A stretch of DNA of 64,000 nt from Magicicada septendecula (GCA_034769895.1 CM068367.1:352037111-352101110), one strand, 5' to 3'. Positions 1 to 12,033 are shown, counted from the first letter of the stretch. Notes: generated by a model from the sequence alone, not told the origin. A program made the numbers and translations.

Positions 1-684
1 CTTTCTTTTTAATCGTTTTTGTGGGTTTGGGGTTGATGGTAGTTAATAATAATAATAGGCTTTACAACGGTGTTTCTTTCATACTATTTCTTCCTCTCCT
101 CCTGTCTTCTTTCTTGTCCTTCTTCTTATCTTCTTTCTTGTCTTCATTCTTGTCCTTCTTCCGGTCTTCATTCTTGTCCTTCTTCTAGTCTTCATTCTTC
201 TAGTCTTCGTGTCTTCCTTCTTTATTCTTGGGTAAACCAAGGTACTTGGTGTATCTCGACTGATGTTTAGTTTGGAGCATCTAATTTATTCACTGATACT
301 GACCTTGTTCTTCTCTAAAGGTTTCAGGGTATTGTTTTCTTCCTGATTACAAACTTTATTCTTCCCTCTTCTTGTTTTTGGGGTATTTTGGTATTCACCA
401 CTCTTAAACTGAGTCTCTTTCTTCTTGATCTGGTGTTATTTATTTTGTTTACTGCTCCTAGCTTCCTGGGTAAATTACTGATCTGATAATATGAGTTGCT
501 TTCAATACTTTCTTTGATATTTAAACAGTGGTTTTTATATAATGTAATGAGGATTTTTATTTTATCGTGGTTCATTCCTTTGATTTCCTTAAATCTCATT
601 CAATATTATTTTAACATATGTGATGTAATTAAACTTTATGATTTTATATGACTTAATAAGTAGTGGATTTTCTGTCACGCTACA
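1..684 (-). mobile_element. LTR A, partial (copy 1), Gypsy-like element on minus strand
   Basis: This is identical to 25256-25939, the outer end of the complete LTR at 22582-25939. It ends on the plus strand in gtcacgctaca, so the minus-strand LTR begins TGTAGCGTGAC. A pyrimidine-rich TTCTTC tract lies at about 85-228, and it also creates a spurious 66-residue Ser/Leu-rich frame. The left part of this LTR is cut by the window edge. A 91-codon minus-strand frame at 324-599 lies wholly inside the LTR and matches no protein I recognise. Confidence 0.75.
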
Positions 685-1584
685 TTCTACAGAATACAAA
701 GTTGAAGTCTTTAATCGAGAATAATTGTTAAACTCTTTAGATGACTACATAACATTAAAACCGGGTTATCTGCATACGTAACAATGTGTGTTATTTCCCA
801 GCAAGCTATTTAGATTGCGTTATACTTGTTTGTTATTTTACATTTGTATTGTATGTTCCTGGAATCTGTGGCAAATGTGTTTGAAGTTTAACAAACCATA
901 AAGACAAGCACTAGAGTGAAAAATTCAATTTACACTTTCCGATGGCAGACCAGCTTTGCGCAGCGAGGCAGTGTTCAGCGCACTATAAATAGAGCCCAGC
1001 TTTGTATGAACATAGCTTGTTGCGCCGCCGATTGGTACGGTAGGTAACTCGCCGACTTTTTCGTACCTTCACCCGAGGTTAGTAATCAGTCCCTAATGTC
1101 CCTAATGACTATTAACTAATTAAACCTGACTTTATCCGATAAATTAAACTTAACTTTGAATAAATTAATTTTATCCGAATAATCATTTTAACACTGATTC
1201 TAACATTAATTAAGATACCATCGAAGTACTTTATTAGTTCCAGGCAGAAAATTTACTGTATAAAATTAATTATCGATACACCAGTTACCAAACAACTTCA
1301 TCCCCTACAAAGTGATTCCTTACATTTAGTGAAATTCAGTTCATAATCAACCTCTGTTAGTATCAAACGACGATCAATCTTGATAAGGTTTGTCACTTTT
1401 GCAGAAGTTCGTGCTGTGCTTAGTTGTTCAGAACAGGGTTCACCCTCCACAGTTGCATTCCAATTCAAAAATTCTGTGTGAAATCTAAAAATCTGAGCAA
1501 AGAACACGACTTTATTTCTTTAAGCATTTTCTATTTTGTTTAGTGTTTCTGTCCACTGTCCTAACGTTTGACAAAAAATGTTAC
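685..1584. other. Unassigned sequence between LTR A and hairpin element (copy 1)
   Basis: No recognisable gene. A short GC-richer patch at about 940-1075 contains a TATA-like ctataaata at 983-991, but no initiator or coding exon follows that I can identify. A minus-strand 69-codon frame at 1298-1507 has no recognisable motif. The equivalent in copy 2 is 25940-26839. Confidence 0.5.
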
Positions 1585-1832
1585 TGCATTACAAAGGTTT
1601 AAAAAAAACATTCAAACTCTTGGTAAGTTTCACAGTTTATTATTTACCTATGACAGCTGCTTCAGTATTAAGCTATTCTCGAAGAGATCATAGAAATAAC
1701 TATTTCTACTAGAAAGTTTATTTCTATGATCTCTTTGAGAATAGCTTAATAAGCTGAAACAGCTGTTAGAGGTAAATAATTACATGTGAAACTTACCAAG
1801 TGTTTGTATGTTTTTTGTTTAAAACTTTATAT
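1585..1832. mobile_element. Foldback / MITE-like hairpin element (copy 1)
   Basis: Two arms of roughly 100 bp are near-perfect inverted repeats around a loop of about 20 bp near 1702-1722. The left arm contains cttggtaagtttcaca, ttatttacct, agctattctc and gagatcatagaaata. The right arm contains the complements in mirror order: tatttctatgatctc, gagaatagct, aggtaaataa and tgtgaaacttaccaag. There is no coding capacity. This is the structure of a non-autonomous foldback or MITE. No clear target-site duplication was found, so the superfamily is unknown. A transcript would form a long double-stranded hairpin. Confidence 0.75.
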
Positions 1833-2043
1833 TAATATGTTTCACCAAATGCCCAACTTGGTTGCCCAACATCAATCAGTATCGTTATTGCATTAAGCAG
1901 ATCAATACCACTGAGTTCCAGTTTCGTGACGTAAGACAAAACAAAACTTCAAAAACTACAGCACTATGAAACCGGTAAGATTAAGGAGCTGAAAATTTTT
2001 ATAAGTGTAAGCAAACGTTATAGCTATCAACTATTGAATAATG
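1833..2043. other. Short unassigned spacer
   Basis: AT-rich spacer between the hairpin element and the Penelope-like remnant; nothing recognised. It may include decayed upstream Penelope-like sequence that I cannot identify. Confidence 0.4.
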
Positions 2044-2818
2044 TATGTTTAATTTATGTCCATGATACATAGACTTAACAACATCCCCCTAGATGAAAAA
2101 GACTACAATGACGAACTAAACACGATAAAATATCTAGCAGAATCCAACGAATACGACAGAACAGTAGTCAATAAACTCCTACACAAAACACAGAACAAAC
2201 AACAGACAAAGACAGAAAACAACAAAATTCATAACACTAACATACATCAACAAACAAACTGAAAAAATAGCCCACAAATTCAAAAAAGCAGGATACAATA
2301 TCGCTTACAAAACTACTAACAAAACAGAACACACACTATTAAAACATACACACAAAGCACAAAACAAATTCGATCTACCTGGTGTTTAGAAACTAAATTG
2401 CTCAGATTGCAACAAATTCTACATAGGCCAGACAGGACGTAGCTTCAAACAAAGATACATTGAACACACAAAGGCACTCCACTGCACTACATAATCCACC
2501 TTTGCAAACCACCTCATTGAAGCAAACCACACATACAAAAACATCGACAATAACATGGACATTCTACACATAGACACAAAAGGCCGAAAACTAGACACTC
2601 TAGAACAATTAAAAATATACAAACACACGAAAACAAATAAAAACGACATCCTAAACGAACAGACACAATCATTATTAGACACAATCAGACATAATCACAC
2701 GCATTATTCGAACATATCACACCCCACACACACAACATCGATCTTTCGAAAGTCGATACCGTCACCAACAACAAGATGGGCAGTGCTCCCACCAGCAGCC
2801 TCTGAAGAAGCTTTTTAA
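2044..2818 (+). pseudogene. Penelope-like element, 3' coding remnant with GIY-YIG domain (copy 1)
   Basis: The first frame (2056-2262) resembles the C-terminal end of a Penelope-like reverse transcriptase (HRLNNIPL, ELNTIKYLA). A frameshift near 2225 moves the reading into a second frame, which continues with KIAHKFKKAGYNIAY and then a GIY-YIG endonuclease domain: CSDCNKFYIGQTGRSF followed by RYIEH. Two in-frame stops interrupt it, TAG at 2387-2389 and TAA at 2492-2494. The TAG falls where the tyrosine of the GIY motif (read here as GV*) should be, so the nuclease is dead. The frame ends at ASEEAF and a TAA at 2816-2818. The catalytic RT core is missing, so this is a 5'-truncated, decayed copy. 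The combination of RT C-terminus and GIY-YIG is diagnostic of Penelope-like elements. Confidence 0.88.
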
Positions 2819-2828
2819 AAGCGACAAC
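2802..2828 (+). ncRNA. Degenerate hammerhead-like stem at Penelope-like 3' end (copy 1)
   Basis: CTGAAGA is followed by a short stem (AGCTTTT with AAAAGC) and then GACAAC. The layout recalls the hammerhead core CUGANGA-stem II-GAAAC, with the GAAA box altered. Hammerhead motifs are documented in Penelope-like elements. Stems I and III were not verified, so this is only a lookalike that overlaps the stop codon of the frame. Confidence 0.3.
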
Positions 2829-3586
2829 CGGTTCAGGTTATAAGGTAAAACTTTTACGTTTTTACCCATAAAAAACTTTGTGTTCCGAGTCGGTAGTGAA
2901 ATATTTAGTTAAGTAACGGACACGTCATGGACAACGAAATCCAAGAATAATGTTTTGTTTATACAGTCAGTCGCTAACATGTTAACCTCTATTTTTTGTT
3001 TTGGGTAATGACAGTAATTAAATTTAGTGTCCTGCGAAAGGGCATAGCGTGTAGTTGATACAATTTTTGCATTGAAAAACTTAAGATTCACTGATGCTAA
3101 TCGAATCCTTTACAAATGATAAAGTCAATGAAAGTTATGTAACGTTATCCGGAGGCGTATAAAGGATAGGTCGACTATGTTACCACGTTCAAGTCGCGGA
3201 CAGTTTTCGATGAAGACATCGTACAAAACAATATAAAATTCCGCTTACGTTGATAAGCAATTTTCAAAAATAGTAAACTGTTGGTTGGGAACTATCGTCT
3301 TATAAATAAAGTGCAATACGGAAGAATTGGCTGTAACTGCGGACCACCAAGATAATATATATGCAAAGCACCAAAATGGACGCTGGGAATGCCGTTGGAA
3401 AGGCATCAAGGCGGTAAGAGTATTAATAGAATTATTAATAACAGCAAGAACTTCAAAGTAAAAGAGAAGTGCAAAATAAACTCATAATACATAATACTAA
3501 AAGTAGGCCGGGACTTTATTGTTGCGTACATATAACTAACAAAATTTTACATTCTATCACATCTGTAAGGATAATCTATCACTTGT
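2829..3586. other. Penelope-like 3' tail and unassigned sequence (copy 1)
   Basis: The first ~70 bp (to about 2900) probably belong to the Penelope-like 3' UTR. The rest holds no recognisable gene. The stretch at 3380-3586 may be the eroded 5' part of the LINE that follows, but I see no supporting motif. Confidence 0.35.
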
Positions 3587-4912
3587 AAGGATAATCAAGT
3601 TTAATATAGATGAAGGAGGAAATATTCTTGATACAATTTATGTACCCACACAGGACACGGAAGAGGTTGAAAAGGAACTTTTTTTATATCCGCTTTCAGC
3701 ATATATTATTCAATATAAGCAAAAGCTTATTGAATAAAGCAAAAGAATTTTCAAGGCTCCTTCCGCATGGAGATTAGGATACCAGCATACGCAATAGTAT
3801 AGAAAGGGCTCTGGCTGAAGCTGTGCTGAATGTTAATAGAGAGAAGACGATTGCTATTTGCATTGACATTGATACATATATGACATTTTGATACAAAGCT
3901 CTTTCTTTCAACACAAAAAAAATCTACAAGATCACGTTGTGAGCTGGAAACAGAAAGGCTAGTAGGTGTATATTTCCTTTCAATATACTAGAATAATGAG
4001 GTACGCAGTAAATGATGTATGCTTACAAAGTAATGTAGAACTACATACTGAACACAGACTACTAATATGATTTACGTTGTAAGCCATTAAGACCACGTAA
4101 TGAGAAAGCTTTGTGAAGGTGAAAGTGGCCCAGTTAAGAAACACCAACAAACGATAGCAATTCCAGCAACTGGTGATTGGAGTACTAAATATCAAAATGA
4201 AATTTGAAACAATAATAAGGGAATGGAGCAAGGTGGAAAGCTTTTACAGAGCTTTTGACCATAAAGGCTAAAGGGTATGTGGACTGACAACAGTGGGATG
4301 GTAGAAGAAACGAACCAAGTGGTGGACTGAAGAGGTGAAAGCTATAGTGAGAGAGAAATAACAAGCGTGAAAGGTTTAACTGGAACCAAGAGTAATGTAA
4401 CATAGACAGATACAGTGTGGAAAGAAACAAAGTGAAAAAAGATGTGCAACAAAGTTAGAGTCACGGGAAGAATTTGGCAAGGAAATACAGGAAGGTTTTG
4501 TGAAACCAGAGAAAGTTTTGGCTGATAATTTAACATCTGAAAGTTTGGCAAAAGAACGCGTTCAAAACGATTACTATAGAGGTACACTCAGGGAAAAGGA
4601 GTCAGATTTGAATGTGGGAGAAAGGAATGAGAGCGAAGAAGGGGAAGATGAGGGTGCAGTGAAACTGGTCGTGGCGAAATTGGCAGAATAGCGGTTGAGA
4701 CTGGGAAAGACTGGAGAATCAGAAATTATCTACCCAGAAGTGATTAAATTTGGGGAAGAGAAGGTGATCGAACGGCTGTGGGTAATTTTCAAAGAAGCAT
4801 GGCAATCAGAATGTACACCAACAAATTGGGAACACAAACTGATAATCTTTACGCATAAGGAAAGAAGCACTATGACGTGTGAAAATTATATCCACTTGTT
4901 TATCATTTTTTA
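3587..4912 (+). pseudogene. Decayed non-LTR retrotransposon (LINE), endonuclease to early RT (copy 1)
   Basis: Translated fragments follow LINE order on the plus strand across several frames. First is an endonuclease-like piece (3587 on) with GGNILDTIYVPTQ and a following acidic EVEKE stretch. Then comes TEHRLL near 4050, like the end of AP-endonuclease domains. Next is a linker piece with KWWTEEVKAIVREK near 4320. The last frames (4500-4691, 4695-4912) resemble the start of a reverse transcriptase: YPEVIKFGEEKVIERLW, a TNWEHKLIIF segment and the TCENY block that in intact LINEs precedes the RGISLL motif. Many stops and frame changes occur, and catalytic FADD is absent. The clade is not assigned, although the linker style resembles LINEs annotated in insects as endonuclease-reverse transcriptases. 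Confidence 0.75.
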
Positions 4913-7039
4913 AATTATATCCCCTCAATATCATCTGGAGCAGATCAAGTGGTGGATGGGTGGGTGGTTCTATGGCTAGGGGTATGTGTTAACAGAAACT
5001 TTGGGTTAGTTAGAAATTATGAATTCTTTAAGATGATCATATTGTTTTTGTTTAGATAACGATTCAAGTTTTTACCGTTTTAATTCAAGCCTTATTAATT
5101 TGTTAAGTCGGACTCCGTATGACTATCTGAGTTATAATACAGAAAGTATAGCGGTAAGTATAGAAAGTAAAACTATTATGCTTAAGGGTTAATATCATGC
5201 CTATTTACTATGTCCATGAATATTTAAAAATATTGTGCTTATATTATAAGGCATGCAGATATATATACCAAATCACACCTAGCATTTAATCTTATTCTAC
5301 ATCTCTGTGTTTATGTCTGCATCAAATGTATTAAGAAAACCTAATTTAATGTATTTTCTGATTCCTTTTAATTTATTTTACATTGTATTTTTGAATCCAG
5401 ACGATTGTTAACTTACTAACATGAACGTGGGTTTCAAAACAACAATAAACAAAATTATTGTGTATGCATAGATTTTAATTTTACATTTAATAACATTTTA
5501 CTTATTTATAAAAATTTTATTTCTATAAGTCAAATAACTCTTGTAAATCTTATAAAATATATAAATTACTTTTAATTGATTAAATAAAATTTTATTTATA
5601 AATTAGTTTTGTAAAACTCTGGAAATTTGTTAACAGAAGAAACGCTCTACATTGCTGGAAAGTACCTACATTCTATGTGTAATTCGTGTATACGATTCTC
5701 TTCTACAGTATCGGCTACGATGAAATGTAATTTGTACTTACCCATCTGTTAGTTCTATCTCGTAGCTCCTAAACCCTTTTTCTGTGTGTACAGGTGTTGT
5801 GAGGTTAAAATCATACTCGTTACTACACATTCACATATCCTATCTAACTGTCAGCTTGTTCTTACGCGAATGTTCTTTGTCCGCTTATGTGCGCGTGAAT
5901 ATTTTTATTATTCAGATCGGTACCTCCACCTATAAGGCGAATTTGTTTTTATAAAAAGCACGCAATCTCTCAACTAACCGTCTGAAAGTCTTTACTAAGA
6001 GTCTTTGTCTTTACTAACAAAAAATAACAAATACCAATTTATTTATTACAAATTGATTGTACTTAAAGAAAAGCGTGAAGCCAAATAAAGGTAACAGAAT
6101 GAAATGGGAATAGCTGAGAATGTTTTACTATCTCTTTATAACACAGCGAGGCAGTAGATTCAGAGCAAGAGATTTGCCTGCTGTTTCAAAAGTTACAACT
6201 TACACATTTTTGTTCCAGCAGATTTACTTGAAATTTTTTTTTTCCGAACCGACAGTAGTTCTCCACTATTCCAGTTATATTGTCTTGGCATTATATGCTA
6301 CAATAGTTTTACAATGTGCGTTAATGTTTAGGCATTACCTTTATCTACATTTCTCCTTCTGCATTCTTATACCACAACTGAAGGTTTTGCCTAATCATGT
6401 AGGTATACAGGTGTATATTTTGATCAAATGCATCATTACTACTCTGTCAACAGAAATAAATAACTCTTCTGTTATTTAAACAAATAATTATTTTAAAAAT
6501 GTTTTCTAATTCTGATTTTAAAAATCTTTACAATAAACATTTAACAGATCTCCAGTATAATTTTATTCAAAATTATTTTATTGAAACTTGCTATGACAAT
6601 TGCTTGCTGTTTCAACTGTGTCACTATTTTCACGTGTGACAAATATTTAAAAAATAGAATAATACATTTTACTATACTGTGATACTAATTGGCAGATTTT
6701 TATGCCTTAAACAGTCTATTACGAATCACGATTACTGATATAAATAAAATTACATTATTTTGTTGGACATACGAGATAACAGATCGCCTTTTCTAGTATA
6801 ATGGCTTTTACGCGAACTAGCTGATTTGTATTAAAATTGTTTTTCGCAAACCCTTGGATTAAAAAGGTAGAAAATACATCGAAACAGAATTCGACTAAGA
6901 CAATTTGTACACTAGTTCTTAAAAGAACAAAACTTTTACTGGCTTATTCCGTAAACAATTAAATCACTATTTCTAGTAGGTCAATGATAAGCTTTGACTA
7001 TGAAACAAGACATTCTTAAATAACAAATATTAATTGTTA

Positions 7040-7110
7040 TAAGTATTATAATTATAATATAATAATATTATATATTATTATATAATATAATTATTATAAT
7101 TGTTTATAAT
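7040..7110. repeat. AT-only palindrome (copy 1)
   Basis: A run made almost only of A and T in which attataattataatataataat is mirrored by its complement on the other side of a centre near 7072. It could extrude as a cruciform or be a fragile site; it could also be an eroded TA microsatellite. Confidence 0.6.
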
Positions 7111-7489
7111 TACTATAAAAAATGTGTATAATCTTGCACGTGTCTGTTTGTAAAATCATAAGTATTGGAAAAAATGTGATTCACGTTACTAAAATGTTTT
7201 ATAAATTATGTGCATTCTTTTGTAAGAAAATTTTTTCGCTCTTGTATTTGGTGATGCAGAAAATACAGCGTTATTTATAACATAAACTTTCTTCTAACTT
7301 TAGATAATCTCATCCGCTACAACCTAAAATACAACTATTACCTTTAAATGCGAAATATGTAGCTTATACGTTTGCATGAAGAGGCGCTATTTTAGTTAGA
7401 CATATATTAATGCTCTTGGCACACAAACAGGTGCAAGTTTATTTATTTGCTTGTTGCTTATGTGTTCATGTTTCTTTAATGTTTTACGC

Positions 7490-7509
7490 TTTTTTTTTTT
7501 TTTTTTTTT
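7490..7509. repeat. Poly(T) tract, 20 bases (copy 1)
   Basis: Uninterrupted run of 20 T. It might be the poly(A) tail of a minus-strand retroposed sequence, but no retroelement is recognisable upstream on that strand. Copy 2 has the same 20 T at 32745-32764. Confidence 0.7.
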
Positions 7510-8590
7510 GAGTCTAACTGTGATCACTTACGAGGCCTCTGAATAATCTCAAATTTTTAATGATTATCATTATTCTAAAAAACTGACATTCATTTTATTT
7601 ACTTTATTTATTATTACATAATCTCTATATAATATTATTCTACTGTGCCAGATTAGATAAATAAAGAACGATACTAATACATGTACGTTGAATTTATTTT
7701 TTGTATAATTACAAATATACATTTATAAACCCCTGTAAGTTTTCAATGCAAGTTTTTTTTTATTTCTTTTCTTCGGTAATATTGACTTCACGATGTTGAA
7801 CAAAATTGCTTCAACAAAATGTGCATAAGTAAAGAGATAAAACAATTAATACTTTTACTGGAAAATTTATTTTACACATACACACAAAATTTAAACATGA
7901 ATTATAAATAAAAGAAGGTTAATACAACAAACAAAATTATTTTTCTCCTTTTTAATATCTTGCTTTTAAGTTTTTGAAAAATAGATGCTTAGTTTTAAGA
8001 CATTTTTTTTACTATCCGAAAAGTCAATCTCAAGCTATGAAATATTTCTAAATTTCTTTCAATAGGGAGATTTCTCTATGCGAAAGTGTGTATGTTTCAT
8101 GAGTACGTTTCTGTACACGATATTTATGAAGAAGATATCCACGTATTTATGTATGAAATCGAAATATATACATGCATATTATATAATTTATTTCAACAAA
8201 GGTTGGATAACCACTTTGTCATACCACAACTAGTATGACATAGCTCCGTTAAACGCTCTGTGCAACAGAAGCGTACTGACGATGTTGCGTGGGCGCCGGA
8301 CGAAAGTCCAGAGGGCACGAACACGCTCTCTCACACCGCAGACAAAACCGTTACAGCGGAAAGAAGGTCAAGGATTTGTTTGTTTGATTAATTTTAAATA
8401 TGTAAGAACGTTGTTCCAAGTCGCCATTTTTAATCTTTGTCCAATACCAAACAAATCGCTTATCTTTGTCGTGCAAGAGTCGTTTCCGTTGACATCCGTC
8501 CAGGTTTTCGTGAAGATTTTGAGCATGATTCCTCCCTTTATGGAAGATAAAAATAAACCCTGGAATTAAATTGACACTATCCACTCAGGG

Positions 8591-9300
8591 TATCAATATT
8601 TTGTTATTTGCGGATGATCAGGTTATTATGCAAAAAACAGAAAAAGGTCTCCAGTTAGCAGTTTTCCACTTCAGCCAAGTACGCAAAGAATATAAACTTA
8701 GAGCATAAACCCAGAAAACAAAAGTTATGGCCTTTAAAGGAAAGAATCCGATACGTTCCAAGACAATTACAAACAATGAGACTATAGAACAGGTATCTCA
8801 TTGCAATTTTCTAGGGCGCGATGTAACTTATTATTGTGACAACGACGTCGATATAAAAATAAATAGATTTCAAACGATATGGTACTATATACAGAACACT
8901 TGGAAATAAGATAAGGAAAGACACCAAGATAAAATTCTACAAAGTAGTGGCAACACCTGTTTTAACTTATGGAAGTAAAACTTGGACGATGACGAATGAT
9001 AGAGCGAAGAATACAAACAAGTGAAATCAAGTTCTTGAGAAAAACCAAAGGTTACGCTCTTAGAGATCAAATACGAAATGAAGATATAAGAACCGAGTTA
9101 AATGTATATTATATGGCCAGCAAATAAGGGAAGGACAAATAAAATGGAGGCAGCATATCGAGAGAATGGAAGATATGAGACTACCTAAGAAGTAATAAGA
9201 TACAGACCTCAAGGAAGACGAGATATAGGTAGACCAAGGAAGAGTAAAGGCGGAACAGGATGTAAGTAAGTCTGTACCTTGACGTGGAGAAGAATAGATA
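8591..9300 (+). pseudogene. Decayed LINE, RT 3' half and C-terminal domain (copy 1)
   Basis: The plus-strand translation begins in the RT palm with LLFADDQVIMQ (the catalytic FADD box near 8612). It runs through TQKTKVMAFKGKNPIRSK, then a frameshift near 8905 into KFYKVVATPVLTYGSKTW. LINE C-terminal pieces follow: FLRKTKG, DQIRNEDIR, KWRQHIERMEDMRLPKK and finally GRRDIGRPRKS. Stops (for example TAA at 8705-8707) and several frame changes mark it as dead. The upstream RT half and endonuclease are missing, so it is 5'-truncated. The same C-terminal layout recurs on the minus strand at 56430-56930. Confidence 0.85.
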
Positions 9301-12033
9301 GGACCTTTTTACATAATCTAGAAACCTGCAATTGTCACGCAAAAAAAGTTGTCTTTAATTAATCAGATGTGAGCAAAGTTACAAAATCTCTTATTTTAAA
9401 ATTAAAAAAATATTACGTTTAATACACATAAAATGTGATTTTGAATAACACTTGTTTGATTGACATAACAAACTGACAACTCTGGCAACTAAGTCCGTAA
9501 AGAATACAATTTTCTATTTCTTTTGTATTTGTCTTTGTTAATTTATTCAGTAAACGAATTTAAGAGCTATAGAAAAAATTGAATAAACTTAAACACAATA
9601 ATAATCCATTAGCTGATGAGTACTGGCACAGCTTTATTACACAAAGAGAACAAGTATTAAATCGACAAACGGAACAAAACTAGAACACGTTGAAAATTTA
9701 TGTCTGTATAAACAAGAGCAATTTAATTATTCGTAAGTTTTAACAAAAAATATAATTTACTTCAAAATGTAATGCTCCAGAAAATCATGTATAAGACAAA
9801 TATAATATAGACTCTCAATACACAATAAACTTAAAACAACATACACAAACGTACACGTGAAATGCAAAAATATAAGCGAATGTATACTGTTACTAACCTG
9901 CATTGTTTACCAAATAAAACTGCATTGCAAATACTATTTGTTTGTATTTCACACCGCACTGCACACATAACTGTGGCAGTGGAGCTCCACTGACTAACCA
10001 CGCGTACATAACTTTGTTTTCAGTAAATACATGCGTGCACTGTTAAAGTAGGTATAACAGCCCATATAATAAACCTTGTTTGTTTGACTTTATTTTTTCA
10101 CCAATTTTTCTCACCAATTATTCATACATATAACTGATTCTTATTCGGGGAATTCGGTTCCTTTTAACGACATTTGGTTTCAATAAACAAAACATGTTGC
10201 ACAATAATTTTCTTATAATAATTGTTAAAACAGTTCCTATACTAGTTGTTAAAACAATTTGTTGAGTTAAACAGGTTACTGACTTCACAATTATAAAAGA
10301 AGTCAACGAATGTTAAGATGAAAAGTAAATAGAAATGTTGAAAATAATTTGAATTCTTCTAAACAACTTAGGAATTGGTTGCACCTTGAGTATGAAACAC
10401 GTACATTCACTGCACTGGCAGTCTTAATAAAGGAAATTAATAGAAATTAAGCATCGTCATAGAGTTGTATTAAAGCTTCAGGCTAGTAAGTCATGTGCTA
10501 ATTCGTATAATTTAAGACTGATTTTGGAAGGAAATCAGTCCTTCTCTTAATGTAAGAGTTGTGCCTTCCAGCACACAAAAAAGAATGTTCTAGATAAAAA
10601 AGAGTTTCCATCAACACATACGTGCTTCGCTAAATATACGTGTGTGGCATATACAGTAACATGTTTTAAACCTTCCTTACTATTTGCAACTGATTAGATA
10701 ACAAAGGCTGATTTTACAGAGGAAATTAGTACGGTAAAACATATTTCTCTCTATATGTATGTATGAAAACGTAAATGCTTATGTATTCATTTGTTTAGAA
10801 TAAATGGAAAATTATAAAAGAGGTTGATGAGAACTGTAAAAAGTATATGGAACGGCAGCAATAATTCTGAAAAGTCGAATAGGTCGTATGTAACTCAGTA
10901 AAAGATAGGATGACAATAAACGAAACTGCAATTAGGAAACGTTTAGGAACGTGCATGTTTATGTGCTGCTACTGTATGTTCGTGGTAATGAGCAAAAAAA
11001 GTTGGCAACAATCAGATGCAGTGACAAAAGTAATTAATTTTCAGGAAAAACTAAATGTTCTAATTATACGGGATATAAACAGTATTAAAACTAGAGTAAA
11101 ACTAGATTAGTAGATTTTTTTAACAGATTCATATGTTAGTAAGATAAAATTAAAATAGACATGGACTGTCATAAAGGGCAATTTATGGAGAAGAACAGCT
11201 GTAGAAATTGACTGGACATCCTGGAAGGAGAATGTATTTTAGACAGTTTCCGGGATCGGCGCATTGTACTCGGTTCGAGATCGCACTTCCTTACACTTGA
11301 AAGACTCATTCTCACCGTTTCTGTTTTACAGCACGCTCCACATAATTTGCCCCATCACTTTACTGCATCAGCTGAACTGTGTATCGATAAACAGAAGTGG
11401 ATGACGTAATTTGTCCCTCCGTACACGTCTGCCTACAAATTGAGCGTTCAGAATTACAAACAAGTACAGCGTTCTAAAGGCGTAGTCTGACTGTTTGCAC
11501 TGTCGTCTTGTAACGTAGCTCATCTCTAACCATCAACTTAGTGACCGTATTTCATTTATATACAACACATTTCTTTATTTAATCATATCCAAAGCATTTT
11601 TAATTGGCGTAATTATTTTTGTAAGTGATTTAAGCTATTTATTACAACAATAATATATTAAGTGTATGAATCTAAAATAACAATCTAATTAAAAAAAAAA
11701 TATCACCGCAACGAAATTTATGTTTTGCCTTTTCTTCTTAAATGTGTATGTACGCCAGCGCAGACTCAGATTCGTATTTTCATTACTTATGTTCTGTGTT
11801 AAATATATGTGCACAAATATGGGATATTCTTCTTTATTTATCTTGTTCCTCATCAAGCATTCTATACATTTAATTTCTTACTAGACTCAAACTGTTAGTT
11901 ATAGTGATTCGAATGTAACTTAATATATATACAAACCAATATTGTAATATTTTTTATTACAAATTATTTATTTATTACAAATTATAATTAAATTTATAAA
12001 GTGTTGCTTGTTCTGGTATTCTGCGGTAATCGA
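9301..12033. other. Unassigned region (copy 1)
   Basis: No recognisable gene. Open frames at 10118-10306 (minus) and 10910-11110 (plus) are short and motif-free. A somewhat GC-richer stretch lies at about 11230-11530. The last few hundred bases adjoin the primer-binding site of LTR B, where gag would be expected, but they show no coding sequence. The copy 2 equivalent is 34556-37288. Confidence 0.55.

Larger units (their letters stand above)
4913..8590. other. AT-rich unassigned region (copy 1)
   Basis: No recognisable gene in about 3.7 kb. Frames at 6120-6479 (119 codons, hydrophobic) and 8282-8569 show no known motif and no codon pattern convincing me they are genes. The region holds an AT-rich palindrome (7040-7110), a 20-base T run (7490-7509) and a GC-richer patch at about 8260-8360. 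The copy 2 equivalent is 30168-33845. Confidence 0.55.

Noticed and set aside
70-270. 66-codon Ser/Leu/Cys-rich frame in the TTCTTC tract (also 25325-25525)
   Set aside because: Low-complexity translation of a pyrimidine repeat inside an LTR.
951-971. agctttgcgcagcgaggcag resembling the 5' end of U4 snRNA
   Set aside because: Only about 20 bases are similar; the rest of U4, including its stem-loops and Sm site, is not there.
983-991. TATA-like box at 983 as a host gene promoter
   Set aside because: No initiator, no downstream coding exon and no further support; AT-rich DNA gives many such matches.
2419-2682. Minus-strand 87-codon frame
   Set aside because: It is the antisense shadow of the Penelope-like GIY-YIG remnant.
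4185-4587. Overlapping minus-strand frames of about 81 codons
   Set aside because: Antisense of the LINE linker region; shadows.
6120-6479. 119-codon plus-strand frame with hydrophobic segments
   Set aside because: No recognisable domain or gene structure, and it is AT-rich hydrophobic by composition; most likely chance. The same holds for its copy at 31375-31734.
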